NCBI GenBank assembly: GCA_005281725.1
Contig: SSBO01000012.1
Span: 6,265,177 to 6,329,176 of the forward strand
Length of the DNA: 64,000 nt
Source: Wuchereria bancrofti
Lineage: Eukaryota; Nematoda; Chromadorea; Rhabditida; Onchocercidae
Direction of reading: 5' to 3'
This document shows, one piece after another, positions 12,377-24,985 of this stretch. Position numbers and translations under genes: made by a program. How positions within the stretch are numbered: the first letter of the stretch is position 1; every line of letters begins with the position of its first letter. Below the pieces are notes generated by a model. The model worked only from the letters and a program-made list of their open reading frames with translations, searched no databases and was not told where the DNA came from.

Positions 12377-15300
12377 ATGAGTGCTGCTGAAGAAAGTCAA
12401 ACTAAGTGTAGCCAGAAAACAGCCTTATCATTCTTTTTCTTACTTGAATTGACTGCTCATGTTTTGTGCTGTGTTGCTCTAATAAGCCCAAGCTGGCAGT
12501 ACGTATATCTTGAAGTAAGTGTCAAGATGCGATTGAATTTTTTTTCAAATTTCCGTAACACATTACAATTCGATTTAGATTTTTCAGTAAACTAATTCAT
12601 ATTAAACTTTTTCTTTCACTTGTTACCTTTCCTTCTTCTTTATGCTAAGTATTAAACAAACTTGTATTACTAATATTTAAGTTAGATATTGTAGAATGGA
12701 CGTACAGAGCACCACCATGGATTGTGGCTTGATTGTAAACGCGATTATTCTCATGATTATGGCCGAAGCCGTGAGTATTACGAAACTTTGTATAGGTTCG
12801 TATAATACTGTTCTGTTTAAGATGGAAATTAAGATGAAATCACATTTTATGAAGGACTGAAAGATTTAGATTTGTGTTCAGGAAGAGAATAAATTAGCCC
12901 AATTAAACTCTTTTACACGACCGAAATCTAGCATCAATTTTGCCACATTCGGTTTCAATTCATTTTGATCTATATCGAAATTATAGGCTTAATAAACAGC
13001 AGTCACCATTTGATCAGTTTTTTCTCACATCACTATTATGTGTATACAAATTCGATTATTATATTGATACGGAGGATCTGTATGATCATAATCATGACGA
13101 GAATCGCCTCCAAGATGACGCTAACCAACATTTACTATTGGGTTTGTTAATTACATGTCCTTTTCCTTCTCTGTAATTTATATAAAGTAAAAAAAGTGAA
13201 GTTTCATTTTGTTTCAGGTTGGAAAATAGTATCATTAGCTGCTCTTGGATTTGCGACACTAACAGCAAGTGCAGCATTATTGCTTTCAATTTGCGCTTTT
13301 TGTCATCGTACCCTTATTTGCGCTGCAGCTGTCCTTGTCACTGTCGCTGGTCTGTATATGTTTAGAATTTACTTTAAGACTCAAGTCATTTTCTTCTAAA
13401 TTTCAGCAGCACGGTTATCATTGAATTCACACAAGAAGTACGATTTTCAGTTACAGTAATAACAAAGTGCTAATAATAAATTGAACTTTGGACTAAAAAA
13501 AAACTTCATTTTTGCCTCTGAGTAGTAATTCAATCTTACAGCCTTGCTGTCTTCCATGGGCTTATTAATATTTTACATCTGGGCCAACCATCAGGACAAC
13601 AATATTATTAAAGAAGAAGATGGCATCTATGAGGTTACTTTAATTATGAATTGGTCATTTTTCAGTTGAAAAGGGAAACAACAAATACTGATTTTTATTG
13701 GCCAGAATGTTGCATCGATTGTATGGAATAGACCATTGTAAGATAATGAGTGACGTCGTTAAAGTGGCAAATCAGTTTGAAATTCAGTAGTCCGTAGTGC
13801 ACATTTTGACGCGTACTTTAAAAGGACACCTTTATATAATATGATTATATTTGGCTTAGTCTTACTTTCATAAAGCAAATCTTCGTAGTTAATTGGTATT
13901 TGAAATATTTATAAAAATCGGTTCAACAAAAGTTGGCCTATTTGGAATGGACAGACACTAAATGCGTGAGTAGCATGATGGTGATGCTATTTGTTGGTAC
14001 TCAGTAAATAGTGAGTACAACCATCAGTGGTGAATTTGAACCATTTAATGATGTAAATTTCTTTCCCCAACAGAATGGATTTTTAAATTCTCAATTCAGT
14101 ACTGTTGAATGTTCGTTCTGAAAATGGTTGTGTGTTATAGGAAGGCATTTATTTACGGTGACATATAAAATCATGTCAACGTGTCCATTTGTTGACTTTG
14201 AAGAGGACGCAGAAGGAAGTGCCTCTTTGAGAGATTTACTTATTTCTGTGAAAATATTTAAGGAATATTAATTTCAGAGGTTTGGAACCGGGAAGTTTGC
14301 AAACCTAGAGGACCTTTTGTCTTAGGATGGAGTAGTGATCAGAATATTATTTTCAGCAGTATACGTTCTTTTATATGTAACTTGCATTTCAGCTGTCTTA
14401 TGATAACTGTGAAATTTCATATGAAATTTATGATAACTGTGAAGAATTTTAGTTGTTTTTGTAAGATTCACGACAGTTAGATTTTCTCATTTTTAGCAAT
14501 ATTTTGGATGGGCGCTGTATATGCAAATAGCAGGGACGACGATGCAGTTTTTTGCATCCTTTTTAGGTTGCGCTGTTACCTCAATGGCATTCAGAAAAAG
14601 TCGGGCCAAATTGGTCAAGATCGAGGTTTCTCATTCTAATTTATACTCAATTATTATTTAACCCAATTTATCTGCATTCTTCAAGTAAATCTCTAGATTT
14701 CAGGTGGTTGATAGGGACAATTCAACCTTGCTTGATCGAACAGTTTCGCTCCCGTTCAAGCGTTCGTTTTCAGCAATTTACAAATTGGACTCAGCTGACC
14801 TCCAGAAGTGGGAAAGGGATTACACAAATATCGTCCAGTCAGATAGCATCACCAAACGGGTAATTTTTTTAAGAATATTAGAGAAATCTATAATGCATAT
14901 TCTAGCTTAGACAATTAACGAGCATTCGTGATTTTTCCTTATCACCCATCCATATTTTCAATTTGCTTTTGTTGTGTCTGAGACGTAACTATACATCAAG
15001 CACGATCATATATGCGAGGCCCATCATTTATGTTTAATCTCCATCTACTAATTGGTATTGAGAAACAGCTGTGTTGGTTGTCCCTTCGGTTGATATTAAT
15101 ACTTGCAGTATTTTCCTATTTATGAATTTTTTATCTCCGACAAAGAGGATTTGCAATTTCAAGAGTTCAATATCCGTACCAAATTTCAAGAAGCACCCGC
15201 GGAAGAACAAACACAGTCCACAGGAAAGCAAAATCACAAAATCTACTTCTAATTTATTCACAAACATCGACCAGCCAAACTTAAATACTGCTTTCGAAAC

Positions 15301-18069
15301 ATTTTCACAATCATTTTCATTTCCAGTCCCAAAGGTTACGTTTCTCATAAATTTGCGCATGATAATTGTCTCATTTGGGGTAAAGAATCTCGTTTTGTAG
15401 AAAAAATGATCCCAGATGTTCTCATGCAATAGAATATTTGATTTTCGCAATGCTTGCATTGCGAGCATTCAAAATGATCTGAAATTATGTGCTCGAACAA
15501 TTTATGTGCAACTTTCTCTTAGACAAATACTATAAAGACTTGTCTTTATGAATTAAGAATTTTTACTGCATGCTCGTTTCTGCACAAGTCTGTGTGTTTT
15601 TTCTTTTTATTCACAAACATGTATATATATATGTGTTACATATTGTGTTTGAGGTCTAAGAAGCAAATATTAATATTTAAATAATTTTCTATAGCACATG
15701 ATTCTTCTTAATTTTGGAATTCTTCACTGACTGCACAACTTTTTGTGTGAAAGTCAGTTTTTGATTACAGTCAATTTTAAAAGCCACCTCAAAGCAACCT
15801 TCAACGGTGCTAGATGCAAATCGACGACTAAGCGATGATCTTGACCTGACTTACGAATACTTGCCAGGCGACCTCGTAGGGAATTCACGAAGTACAGAAA
15901 CGTTAAACAAATCGTTCACAACAAATTTTACTGATATCAGCTTATTCGATCACAGCAAGTATGTTACGAATATCTATCGCTTTTTGTGATTCGTTTGACG
16001 CCTTTCTCACTATGTAAGGTATTTTTCTAATCCATAAAAATTCAGACCAAACCATAGTTTCATTTTCAGGTTTTACACTTCAATTGTTTTTTAAAATGGA
16101 TAAAGCAAACGAAGTATTTTCTTTTTGCAGAGATATTTGTAACCAACGCAGCCGCTCACGAAGTCCAGTCAATGTCTATGATAAAGTGTACGAGTATATC
16201 TCAGATGCAGCTAAACCACGTGATTATGAACAGGCAAACAATTGTTTTAAGAATATCGCCACTTCTGCTGACAAAATTTTAATTCGTTCTGGTTTGATTT
16301 TTATCATTTTCAACAAGTATCCAACTCCTTTTAAGTTCACTTAATTGAGCTTTTGGAAACCGTCATAGGAGTAGCTAAAAGAAAATCATTCAGAACGTTT
16401 TGCATAATCTGCTGTCTGGTTTCTGCCAAATAACTCTGTAATCGCATAAGTTTAAGGACAAGAACAAGCAACTGATGAAAACCTTGGAACACTTATCAAC
16501 GATGTGCCTTCCTGTTCGAGCACTACAGCCACTAAGTTCACTTTCTTTTTTCGTGTAAAAAGAGATCGAAAAAAAATTTTTTTTCTGATCACAATAATTT
16601 TAACAATTTTTTTCATTTAGATCAGGTTACACGAATTTGGTTACTGAAACAATCACTGTACCGACGAATCGGTGTACATCTGGTGATATACTCTCAGTCC
16701 TACCAAATGATGTATTTGTTGGTTTTGTATTTTAAATTCATAGATTTCTTTTATGATGTTTGTTTTAGAGATTTCCTCATTCACGTGAGTCGTCCCACAT
16801 TTCTTAATCTTAGTTGGCTGTACGATGTCACATTGACGAAATAATATTGCAGCCGAGGGCAGGAACATCTAATTTGCAAGATTTTCTCGTAGAACGAAAC
16901 GCATGTCTTCATTTTCCAAATGGACACTCATTGAATCATGTTTCTGATGGTATTGCAATCAATACATTCGATTTTAGAACACTTACGGGAAGAGAAGGAG
17001 AAAGGTATTTGAAAAACCGGACTGAAGTGTTTTGAAATTTCAACATGGATGATGATGATTAAGTACAATTAAGTGGAAGAATAGGGATTTAAGAACCTGC
17101 TAGAAAATCGCTATAATGAAAATTCTATAAATATCATACACAGAGATTATGTTGGATATTACAGATCCATCAACAATTTGGTTTTTCGACCACAGAAAGA
17201 TGAAAGCATTGAAGCTTTCGAACGTACTGATAATTTATCAGAATACAGTTCACTAAACAAATGCATGCCGAACAGGAGTAAAACACGGGATCCGATAACA
17301 AAAATTATCTTACCAGAAAACAGTGACATACAAACGACATGCAGCGTTATTCCTACCCCATATATGTTAGTTGTGATATCTTATTTATTTCTTCAATCGT
17401 TTAGTATGTGCCGATGTTGTTACCAGAATGTCATCGCACTTCAAGAATAGTTGCAAGACCCACTTTTTTTTTAAATTATCGTTTTATTTTCGATCATCAC
17501 TTCCGTAATTTATATGTAGTTTCTTATGCAGTCTAGTTGAAACTACTCGATGACATTTGCCATTATCGATTATCACTGGACCAAACAAAGTTTTGTATTC
17601 TAAACTTTCATGATTCACTGGACGAAGAATTCTTTTGCTTGGTGATGATATGACGCATTTAGCATTTTTGCTTTCCTGTTAGTCCATCACAGTGGATTTT
17701 TTTCGTCAATAACCACTTATCATTTAAGAAACCATTCGTTCAAGCAACAATGACTAAGTACCTTTCATGAAAGTGCTGCATAAGTCTATTACCTAAACTA
17801 GTTGGTTGAATACATTTCTTTTTTCATGCAGACATTTCAGATGTTTTATTTATTACTGTTTTAGGTGTTCTGCAGATGAAATGGATCGTTCTATAGGTTC
17901 ATTAGATACATTTAACAGTAAAGCGGCTATAAAAAACAACGACCAGCAGTTTGAAGCAAAACTGTGTTTGAATTTGTTCATGAATGGTGGAGTAGCTTCG
18001 CTTCTTACCGGAAACAGTTCTGATAATGGCTTCGCTGAAGCAAAAAAGAGCAATATCACCACCGTCTAG
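12377..18069 (+). CDS. claudin-like four-pass protein with long cytoplasmic tail, copy 2
   Basis: Exons: 12377-12514, 12695-12795, 12987-13141, 13218-13349, 13542-13633, 14497-14625, 14704-14859, 15771-15958, 16131-16291, 16626-16711, 16853-17004, 17165-17365, 17865-18069. All phases join, giving about 631 residues. The first ~250 residues form a tetraspan like the upstream copy: outer-loop GLWLDC at 55-60, a partner cysteine at 98 in CVYKFDYY, and exons of 101, 132 and 92 bases in the same order. The remaining ~380 residues are a polar, Ser/Asn/Lys-rich predicted cytosolic tail without a domain I know; a short RSRSRSP run lies in exon 9. Claudin relatives usually have short tails, so this one may serve as a scaffold or signalling platform (inference). 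Coding-looking frames in the intron 14860-15770 could be an extra or alternative terminal exon. Confidence 0.8.
15109..15252 (+). CDS. possible alternative terminal exon of the long claudin-like gene
   Basis: Within the large intron after 14859, a strong acceptor (ACTTGCAG) at 15101-15108 opens a phase-0 frame of 47 residues ending in TAA at 15252. Joined to the phase-0 exon 14704-14859 it would give a short-tailed isoform. A different frame from 15164 to 15334, with an acceptor-like TTCAAG and a GTTACG donor, is also open and phase 0 at both ends, so it could instead be an internal exon. The two cannot both be used in one transcript. Transcript evidence is needed to choose. Confidence 0.35.
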   Translation, partial: YFPIYEFFISDKEDLQFQEFNIRTKFQEAPAEEQTQSTGKQNHKIYF

Positions 18070-18679
18070 TAATTTATTAACGAATTCCTGCCATCATCAG
18101 GATGGATAAAATATGCCGAATAATAATGCACTGCAGTCATCTCTTTTATGCATAGATCACTTGAAAAATCTTCATTTGTTCCGAAAAAAGTGCCTATTTC
18201 GTTCAAAAATCTTTACCTCGATATGTTACTTCTACTGTTACTTTAGTTATGTTTTTATTGTTGACAGCGATGATGATTCCAGTTAATATTTCCGTTATCT
18301 TCTGCTATTCCATTGGTAATATGGTTTTGTTCTAAAAAAAAAAAATAAAATGTACGTTAGGAGTTGTTGTTCGTGTTTTACGTAACACTTTGTGGAAATG
18401 TAATTCTTGGGAGTGAAAATTTGATGAACTTAAGGTAAATTTGAGAAGTGGGTAATCTATCATAGCTAAGGAACTGATTAAAGCAAGAATTCATTGTTAA
18501 CCAGTGGAGAATTGGAAAACTATATTACTAGGGGATGGATTTCAAGAAATTTTAATCTGCTTTCATAGTAAAGGTGAAGCAAATGGAAAGGACAGAATAA
18601 CAATGCATTGTTGTTTCTATGGCGACAGTGAGGCTGATGAGGAAGGAAAACGTAGGTTGGGATGATACTGAAGAAGTGA
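18070..18679. other. intergenic region upstream of B9D2
   Basis: No supported gene. It contains the 3' flank of the claudin-like gene, an A-rich run with AATAAA near 18343, and the presumed promoter of the B9 gene. Confidence 0.5.
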
Positions 18680-19804
18680 ATGGCTGAGGTGCATATTATC
18701 GGAGAGATTGAATGTGCATCTGGGTTCCCAGAGCAACGTCTTTTTTGTCGCTGGGAGCTCGGATTTGGTGAGTTATTCGTGTTTCTAGTTAGATGAATTT
18801 GTGAACAGCCTCGAACATTCTTACTTAAAAAAGTGGGAGTGGCTCCCACCAAAATATTTTTTACCTTCGAAATTTCGATTTTTTGTTATTTCGTGAACTA
18901 TTTCATCATGAAGGTCATACACAGCTAAAAGTGCTTTACTGTTCGAAATTACTTTAAGGTGGTGGATGGCGTGTAATACAAGGAGTAAGCAAAGGACAAA
19001 CTCAGATCGACTTATCCGAATATGAAGATTTTGCATACTTTTCACATCCGTTGGATATACATCTTGTAACTAAAACCATACAAGGTCAACATAACTTCAT
19101 AAAATGAAAATTATTCTGAAAAGCATCTTGTTTGTTTTTTTTGTTTTTTTTGTTCAAAAACTTTTCATATTGAAGTTCAAAAACTTTTCATACTTGAACT
19201 CTTACATCTCTGAGTTGTCTAATTTAAGTTACCAGCATTTGCAGTCTTCTGTAGCCGAAAATTGTGGATTGGTCGTAGTCGGAAAATCTCAAGACAGCAA
19301 CTATGGAAGAAAGTAAAGAATTTACTCAAAATATTCCTGTATTTAGGATGGCCTTCAATTAATTTACAAATCTGGCACTACGACGAATTTGGTCGTCAGG
19401 AACTGTATGGCTACGGGTCCATATATTTACCAGCTTCACCCGGTGAACATCAAGTAATTGCTTTGCGTTGTCAATATGAAAACTATTATTTATAGTGACT
19501 GGTTGAACCATTTGCAAACAATTAAAAATTTCATTTTTTCGTGATCGGTTTACAGCTAAGTTATTGATTTGATTAATTTACTGGTTCCCATTAACTACAG
19601 ATGAAATGTTATACGTGGAGGCCGAAAGGTAGTTTACGTGAAGAAATGATGCAGTACTTTGTTGGAGGTGGTTTACAGTTAAGCAATGAAAATTCGACAG
19701 GACTCGATGAATACTCAAGATTGCGCACTGTATCGATGGGTGTCGTTAAACTGCGTATTTCAGTGATAACCAAAAACTTTGATCGTTTCGGAATCCAATG
19801 CTGA
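18680..19804 (+). CDS. mksr-2: B9 domain-containing protein 2 (MKS complex)
   Basis: Four exons (18680-18767, 18959-19084, 19347-19453, 19601-19804) join in phase to give 174 residues, the usual length of B9D2. It begins MAEVHIIGEIECASGFPE, nearly the vertebrate B9D2 start, and keeps the hallmark GQTQID, FSHPLDIHL, GYGSIYLPASPGEHQ, YTWRPKGSLREE and FDRFGIQC stretches through the single B9 (C2-like) domain. B9D2, with MKS1 and B9D1, is part of the Meckel syndrome module at the ciliary transition zone, which gates protein entry into cilia. In nematodes this acts in ciliated sensory neurons. A minus-strand frame over exon 1 is a shadow. The symbol is the C. elegans name for the family member; orthology is inferred from sequence resemblance. 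Confidence 0.93.
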
Positions 19805-20620
19805 TAACTTTAGCCTCTGCTTAAGCATTCTTTGTGTCTCGTTAAATGTGAACCCCATTTGTAATATGTTATTATGGGCGCTTCGTTAGTGAGCGTGTTT
19901 TATCTTGACACAATGTCTCCATTAAGAACTTGTTCAGTGTTCCTATCTATGCCATTCATTTCTTACCAAATATATCATCCAGCAGTGCGCAGTGATTCTT
20001 CACTGTTATAACATTTTCTGATCACATTTTATAATGTCATGACGATGTCACTGACAATTCATATAGCAAGCAGCAATCAATGAGCCGGAAGAGGTACATG
20101 TCTTCCGTGTCTTCTATGACCTACAGTTGACTTGTAATATGTTATTTTCTCCTACGTTGTCTACCTTAAGTCTTTGTAGAATTTTTGGCTTTTGTAATAA
20201 CTTGCTGCCTTACTTTCAAATGCATTGTATCAATTAAACGGTGGCGTACAGGAGGACAATAAAGCCATTTTTCATAAAAATTATTTAGCTTTTCTAGGTG
20301 TTCCTTAAGCGACCAGCCAATCTGTACAGTCAGATCTTGTCAGCTATGCCCCAAAAAGGTTCATTGTCAATACTGCTTGATCATAATAGCTCTATATAGG
20401 TAAGACTTCTGGAAGAGACCTGGGAAATATGCTGAGAGAAAAAGGAAGCTTTATGATCTATTTCAAGATGTAACACGTAACAATCAAAACCATTGGAATC
20501 ATCAAACATGAACGATTCGTGGTGGTAACGAAACTCTAGGCATATATGAATCTTTTGCAAAGGACTCAGGTTCATTTCGCTGTATTCACTGCTAGTCAGA
20601 CTGTTTATTACTATTAACAG
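19805..20620. other. intergenic region with possible missed exons
   Basis: No firm gene. A perfect AG|GTAAG donor at 20399-20404 follows a frame with clustered cysteines, and a short frame ending at a GTAACA donor near 20475 could be an upstream exon of the next unit. AATAAA occurs at 20258-20263. Confidence 0.4.
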
Positions 20621-20952
20621 GAATTAGTAGAAAAGTACATTCGACTTACATTAATGTTTGTTGGAAAACTCAAAAACTTAGAAAAGTTAGCACAAGCAGG
20701 AGAAACAAGTTTTGAAACACTGAAAAGAAGAGCGTATTATAAAGTGATTAATGATAGTGAACAATTTAAAAGATCAAAATACGTATGGCAGTGTGGAACT
20801 GTCATGTGGTACTCTAATCAACGCTGTCAAAGAATTTGTTAATTACATCTACAGTACTTTTTTTTTACTTAAAGAATATAACACCGCAGGTACGACGTTT
20901 TTACTGCACTGACTGTACAGGCCTTATTCTTATCCGAATGCAGTTGTGTTAA
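20621..20952 (+). CDS. two linked exons of an unrecognised gene
   Basis: Exon 20621-20782 follows a clean TTAACAG acceptor and is open in phase 0 for 54 codons, ending at a GTATGG donor. Exon 20890-20952 follows ACCGCAG, continues in phase and ends at TAA. The first exon encodes a charged, helical-looking segment (YIRLTLMFVGKLKNLEKLAQ). The second is cysteine-containing (RRFYCTDCTG). No start was found, so the 5' part is missing or lies in 19.9-20.6 kb. No family recognised. It could be a downstream cistron of the B9D2 unit, but spacing and trans-splicing were not shown. Confidence 0.4.
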
Positions 20953-22359
20953 AACACATTAAATAGCTCAGGATAAGTTTCAATTCCATACCACATTTAT
21001 CTAAAGGCATATTCCACCTACTGAAGAAATGGAAAACTTTATATCACTTCTATTACTTCATCCTTTTAGTGCCTTTTCAGATTACTTTTTTCCCGTATTC
21101 TGTCAGACAAAAAACAGACAGAAAGCACACAAAACGTACAGTTTGTCATTTGTATAATATTCATTCCATATGCCTATCAGTGTACTAATCAGTATTTTGC
21201 TCTAGATTATTAGGAATATATCAGGAAGAAGAGATGATGTTCCTTCTTCTGTGCTGTTTTCGTTTCTTTCATTTTCCGAGACGTCAGTTATCAAGAATGT
21301 GTGAAATGTAGAAACTCGAATTCTTAGAAGTAGGGGATACCATACAGGAAGCAAATTTCGTTTTCTTTCTGAAACTTTGAAAATTTAAACTCTGTTTTAA
21401 TTGATCAATTTTGCATTTGGAAACTAACAATAAAAAAAGCTTTCTTTAGCAACCAATAATTTAGAGCTAAGATAATTCTACACAATATTACCAATTATAT
21501 TCCGCTCCACCTCTATTCTGCAAACCATCAAAAGCTCCTGTCGTAATCCTACGGACACTTCCCCCCAAAATTACCCACTGGCCTTCCAGTTATTTCTCAA
21601 ACCACCATGCTCCACAGCTGTTTGTGTGCGGACTACTGATAACCCGACCCAGCCGTGCTCAACTCAACCCGAACCCATGAGTGTTGCAACTGCTAAATGA
21701 CTGAATAGAATACATGTGGGAGTTAGAGAAGCAGGTGCGTCATAGAATGGTAACACGAAAATAGCACAAGAAATGTGAGAAACAAAGTGTGTAATAATCT
21801 GCACGGGAACACGTCTTTCACAGCAGTGGGAAATAGCGGCGGGTGGCGGCGACTCATCGACTGAAGCGGACAAGGAATCGAAACGGCGGAATGGACGATG
21901 TGTCGAGTTGTCTGACATCTCCCGCTTCCTCCGTGTTGCGAATGATGTTGGGGGATAGGACTGGGGTTGTACGGGATGCTGCCTTGCGGAACTTTTTTGA
22001 AACGGTTTGCTTTCCGTGTGTACCATTTCCATTTGGTGATGTGGATCAGGAAAAGAAGCGATACTAATTTTGGGAATCAGTGTCAGCATTATGAGCGCTA
22101 CTTTCGTGCCATATATTTTGTTTCTTTAGTCTTTATTTCTCAGACGAAATTTGCTTCTAAACTTTTGAACAGTAATATTTTTAAGTCTAAGAACTGATGA
22201 AAGTAATATCGAAATAGTGAAATTAGTTAAAGTCGACGACTTTTCGTGATGGTAATAATGTTCGTAATTCTATGAGTTCATTGTTTGTTTTTGTTATTCC
22301 AAAAAGACTTTTTCATAATTTGAATAAGTAGGAATAATTTTCAGGTAACATAAATCTTC
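20953..22359. other. intergenic region with a GC-richer block
   Basis: About 21500-22050 is visibly richer in C and G than its surroundings and is open in several frames, including 141 codons on the minus strand (21664-22089). A plus-strand frame from ATG 21891 to a GTTGTA donor-like site reads MDDVSSCLTSPASSVL and could be a 5' exon. None has partner exons that I can join. An acceptor-like TTTTCAG at 22338-22344 precedes the ERp44 start. Confidence 0.4.
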
Positions 22360-24985
22360 ATGTATAAAGTGATAATAAGGAGTTATTGGTTGTCGCTGAT
22401 AATTTTATCTTTACCAGCTGCATTAACGAATGTCATTTGGTTGGATATAGATAATCACGATGGTATCATCAAAAGTGCTCAGGTACAGGAATTTGCAATT
22501 TCTTTAGGATTTTTACATGTTAACGGTTTTAATCACTTTAAAAAGCTATAGGGAACTAGCGAGAAAAAATGCTTAATTTGTTGAACGATTTCGTTTGGAA
22601 TGTTACACTGTATCACTAATGTACGTCCTGTTCTGCATCTTATGGGACTATCTGAAATGAATTCGGAAATGAATATATTCAAAAGATATATTTAACCCAT
22701 AAAGAGTCTGGCTAACACAACTTACACGACTCTTACTTTTAACCAACTTTTGGGATTATTTGTCCTCATGACATGTTTAGTTTAATACCGCTATATTTTG
22801 ATCTTTTCTGTACTTTTTCCTACTGATTGAGTGGGAACAATATTGCTTAGAATAATTATTAACTGAATTGCATTCTTATACGGATATTTCATTTAAAATT
22901 ACTGTGAATAGTATGCCGATGATCATAAATACGGATATTCGTCACTATGGAGATTTATAACATAAAAAATTATATCTTTTGAGTAAAATTATGTAAGAAA
23001 ATAAGTAAATCAGACTGTTTTTTACATACTGCTTGTGTTTGAGTAACACAATTACTACTGGTAATTAATGTGTTCTAACATGTTTTAGGTTGTGTTTGTT
23101 GCGTTTTGTGCTGATTGGTGCCCATTTAGTCGTCGACTTAAACCAATTTTTGAAGAAGCTGCTGCTGTTTTTGCACAAGAAAACCCTACAGCAAATGTAA
23201 TCTGGGCTCTTGTAGATAGTGTCGAACAAGTAAAGTTTCTCTTTGAAGTCAACTGATGAGTTCCTTTATATGTGATAGAGATGTTCACCTTTTTTGCTAA
23301 GTTTAAGCTGTTTATAGGCAAAAATTGCTGATAAATATTCTGTCAATAAATATCCAACGATGAAAGTTTTTATTAATGGAGAATTAGCAAGCAGAGAGTA
23401 CAGGTATTTCCATTGCATTACTTAGTTCTTCTTACGTGTTTATGGACGATAGTTTTTCGAAACTGTGGTTTCGGTATAAAAAAATCCGTTCTGTTTAACT
23501 GCAGATCTACGCGCTCAGTTGAAGCGCTTACAGCGTTTGTTAAACAACAACTCTCATCCAGTATACAAGATTTTGCTGGTGAGAAAGACCTAGAACGGCA
23601 AATGGACAAATCCAGGAGAAATGTGATTGCTTATTTTGCAGACAAAAATAGCGATGAATATCGAAGTTTCCAGGTTGCTTTTTTGTTAGCTACGAGTTGC
23701 TTTAAATCAGTTTTCAAGCAGTTTTATGGATTTATTTTGGGGTTTGTAGAAGGTTGCTACTATTTTACGCGAGGACTGTGCATTTTGGGTTGGCAGTGAT
23801 GAAAACTTGAAAGTTGTGAATGGGAGTATGATGCATTTTCGAGATCCGGATACTGAAGATGAACAAAAGGTTAACAAATTTTGATGTTTGATTTCGGCGC
23901 TATTTGGTGATAAACGGGAGAAATTTTTAAGCATTAACAAAAGTTGAATTTGTAAAGCTACTTGAATATATTACAAATTCAGTTTTACGAACATTATGAA
24001 TTCAGATATTCTATGTAGAATAAAAAAAAAATGCACTGAAAATTTGTTGCAGTTCACGGGCAATTTTACGGACTACAACTATGTAAAGCAGTGGCTTACA
24101 GATAAGTGTATACCACTCGTGCGAGAGGTCACATTTGAAAATGTTGAAGAGCTGACGGAAGAAGGCCTACCATTCTTGCTTTTCTTCCGAAATCCTGGAG
24201 ACAAAGAAGGCGACAAAAAGTTCACTGAATTGGTAAATTGTATCTCATGATACTTTTCTTTGGTAAGTGAAGAGTTTCAGGTTCTTAGAATATTACAAGT
24301 TTAAATAAGCATTAGCTTATCGAAGTCCGTCGTTTTAAAGTTGCTCGTTAAACATTTTCCATTGCAGGTAGTGCGTGAACTTTATGATCAGAAAAATGCA
24401 GTCAATGCTTTACTGGCAGATGGTCATAAATTTGCTCATCCGTTAAAACATTTAGGAAAAACTGAAGATGATTTGCCGGTTTTAGCTGTTGATTCCTTTC
24501 AACATATGTTTTTGTTTGATAATATGGATGAATTGTACGTTCCTGGAAAGCTTCGCCAAGTATGTTTCATTTATATCCGTTGGAATTATAGGATATTTTA
24601 GGTGCTATTCCAACATAGTAATGCTTTCCTTGAAACTGTAGTTGATACTTCTTGTTTTTAATCTTTCATTCTTATAATTTCTTCATTTTACATATTCCCT
24701 AACTTCTAGCGATTCAATACATTACACTTAGAACTAAATTAAAAGTTTGTATTTTAGTTTGTTCTCGACCTGCATTCTGGAAAGTTGCACAAAGAGTTTC
24801 ATGAAAAAATGGATCAGGAAATGATAGATTTGCAGAAACTGGCATTGAAAAAACTTGAAAAATTTGCTGAAAATGAAGCAAAACCACCGACGGCAGTGTC
24901 ATTCGCAACACCTCCTCCTTCTGTTTTTAAGGAATTGAAACCTTCAGAAAATCGTTATTCTTTACTAAGAAAAACTGAACTATAG
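22360..24985 (+). CDS. ERp44-like ER thioredoxin-fold protein
   Basis: Eight exons (22360-22482, 23089-23229, 23318-23403, 23505-23673, 23753-23869, 24053-24232, 24368-24559, 24758-24985) join in phase to 411 residues; human ERp44 has 406. A signal peptide of about 22 residues is followed by a thioredoxin domain with CADWCPFSR. The active site is CPFS (52-55), the CxxS form typical of ERp44, which forms mixed disulfides with client thiols rather than oxidising them. Later blocks PLVREVTFENVEELTEEG, HPLKHLGKTEDDLPV and the end NRYSLLRKTEL also match the family. The C-terminal KTEL is a KDEL-type retrieval signal. The known role is thiol-mediated retention of secretory clients and Ero1 in the early secretory pathway. 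An acceptor at 22343-22344, 15 bases before ATG, suggests trans-splicing. Confidence 0.92.

Noticed and set aside
15034..15468. Minus-strand 144-codon frame
   Set aside because: Lies in an intron of the claudin-like gene, opposite plus-strand frames with better splice sites; no family features.
18520..19045. Minus-strand frames of 110 and 74 codons
   Set aside because: They are antisense to B9D2 exons 1 and 2, which match the family on the plus strand.
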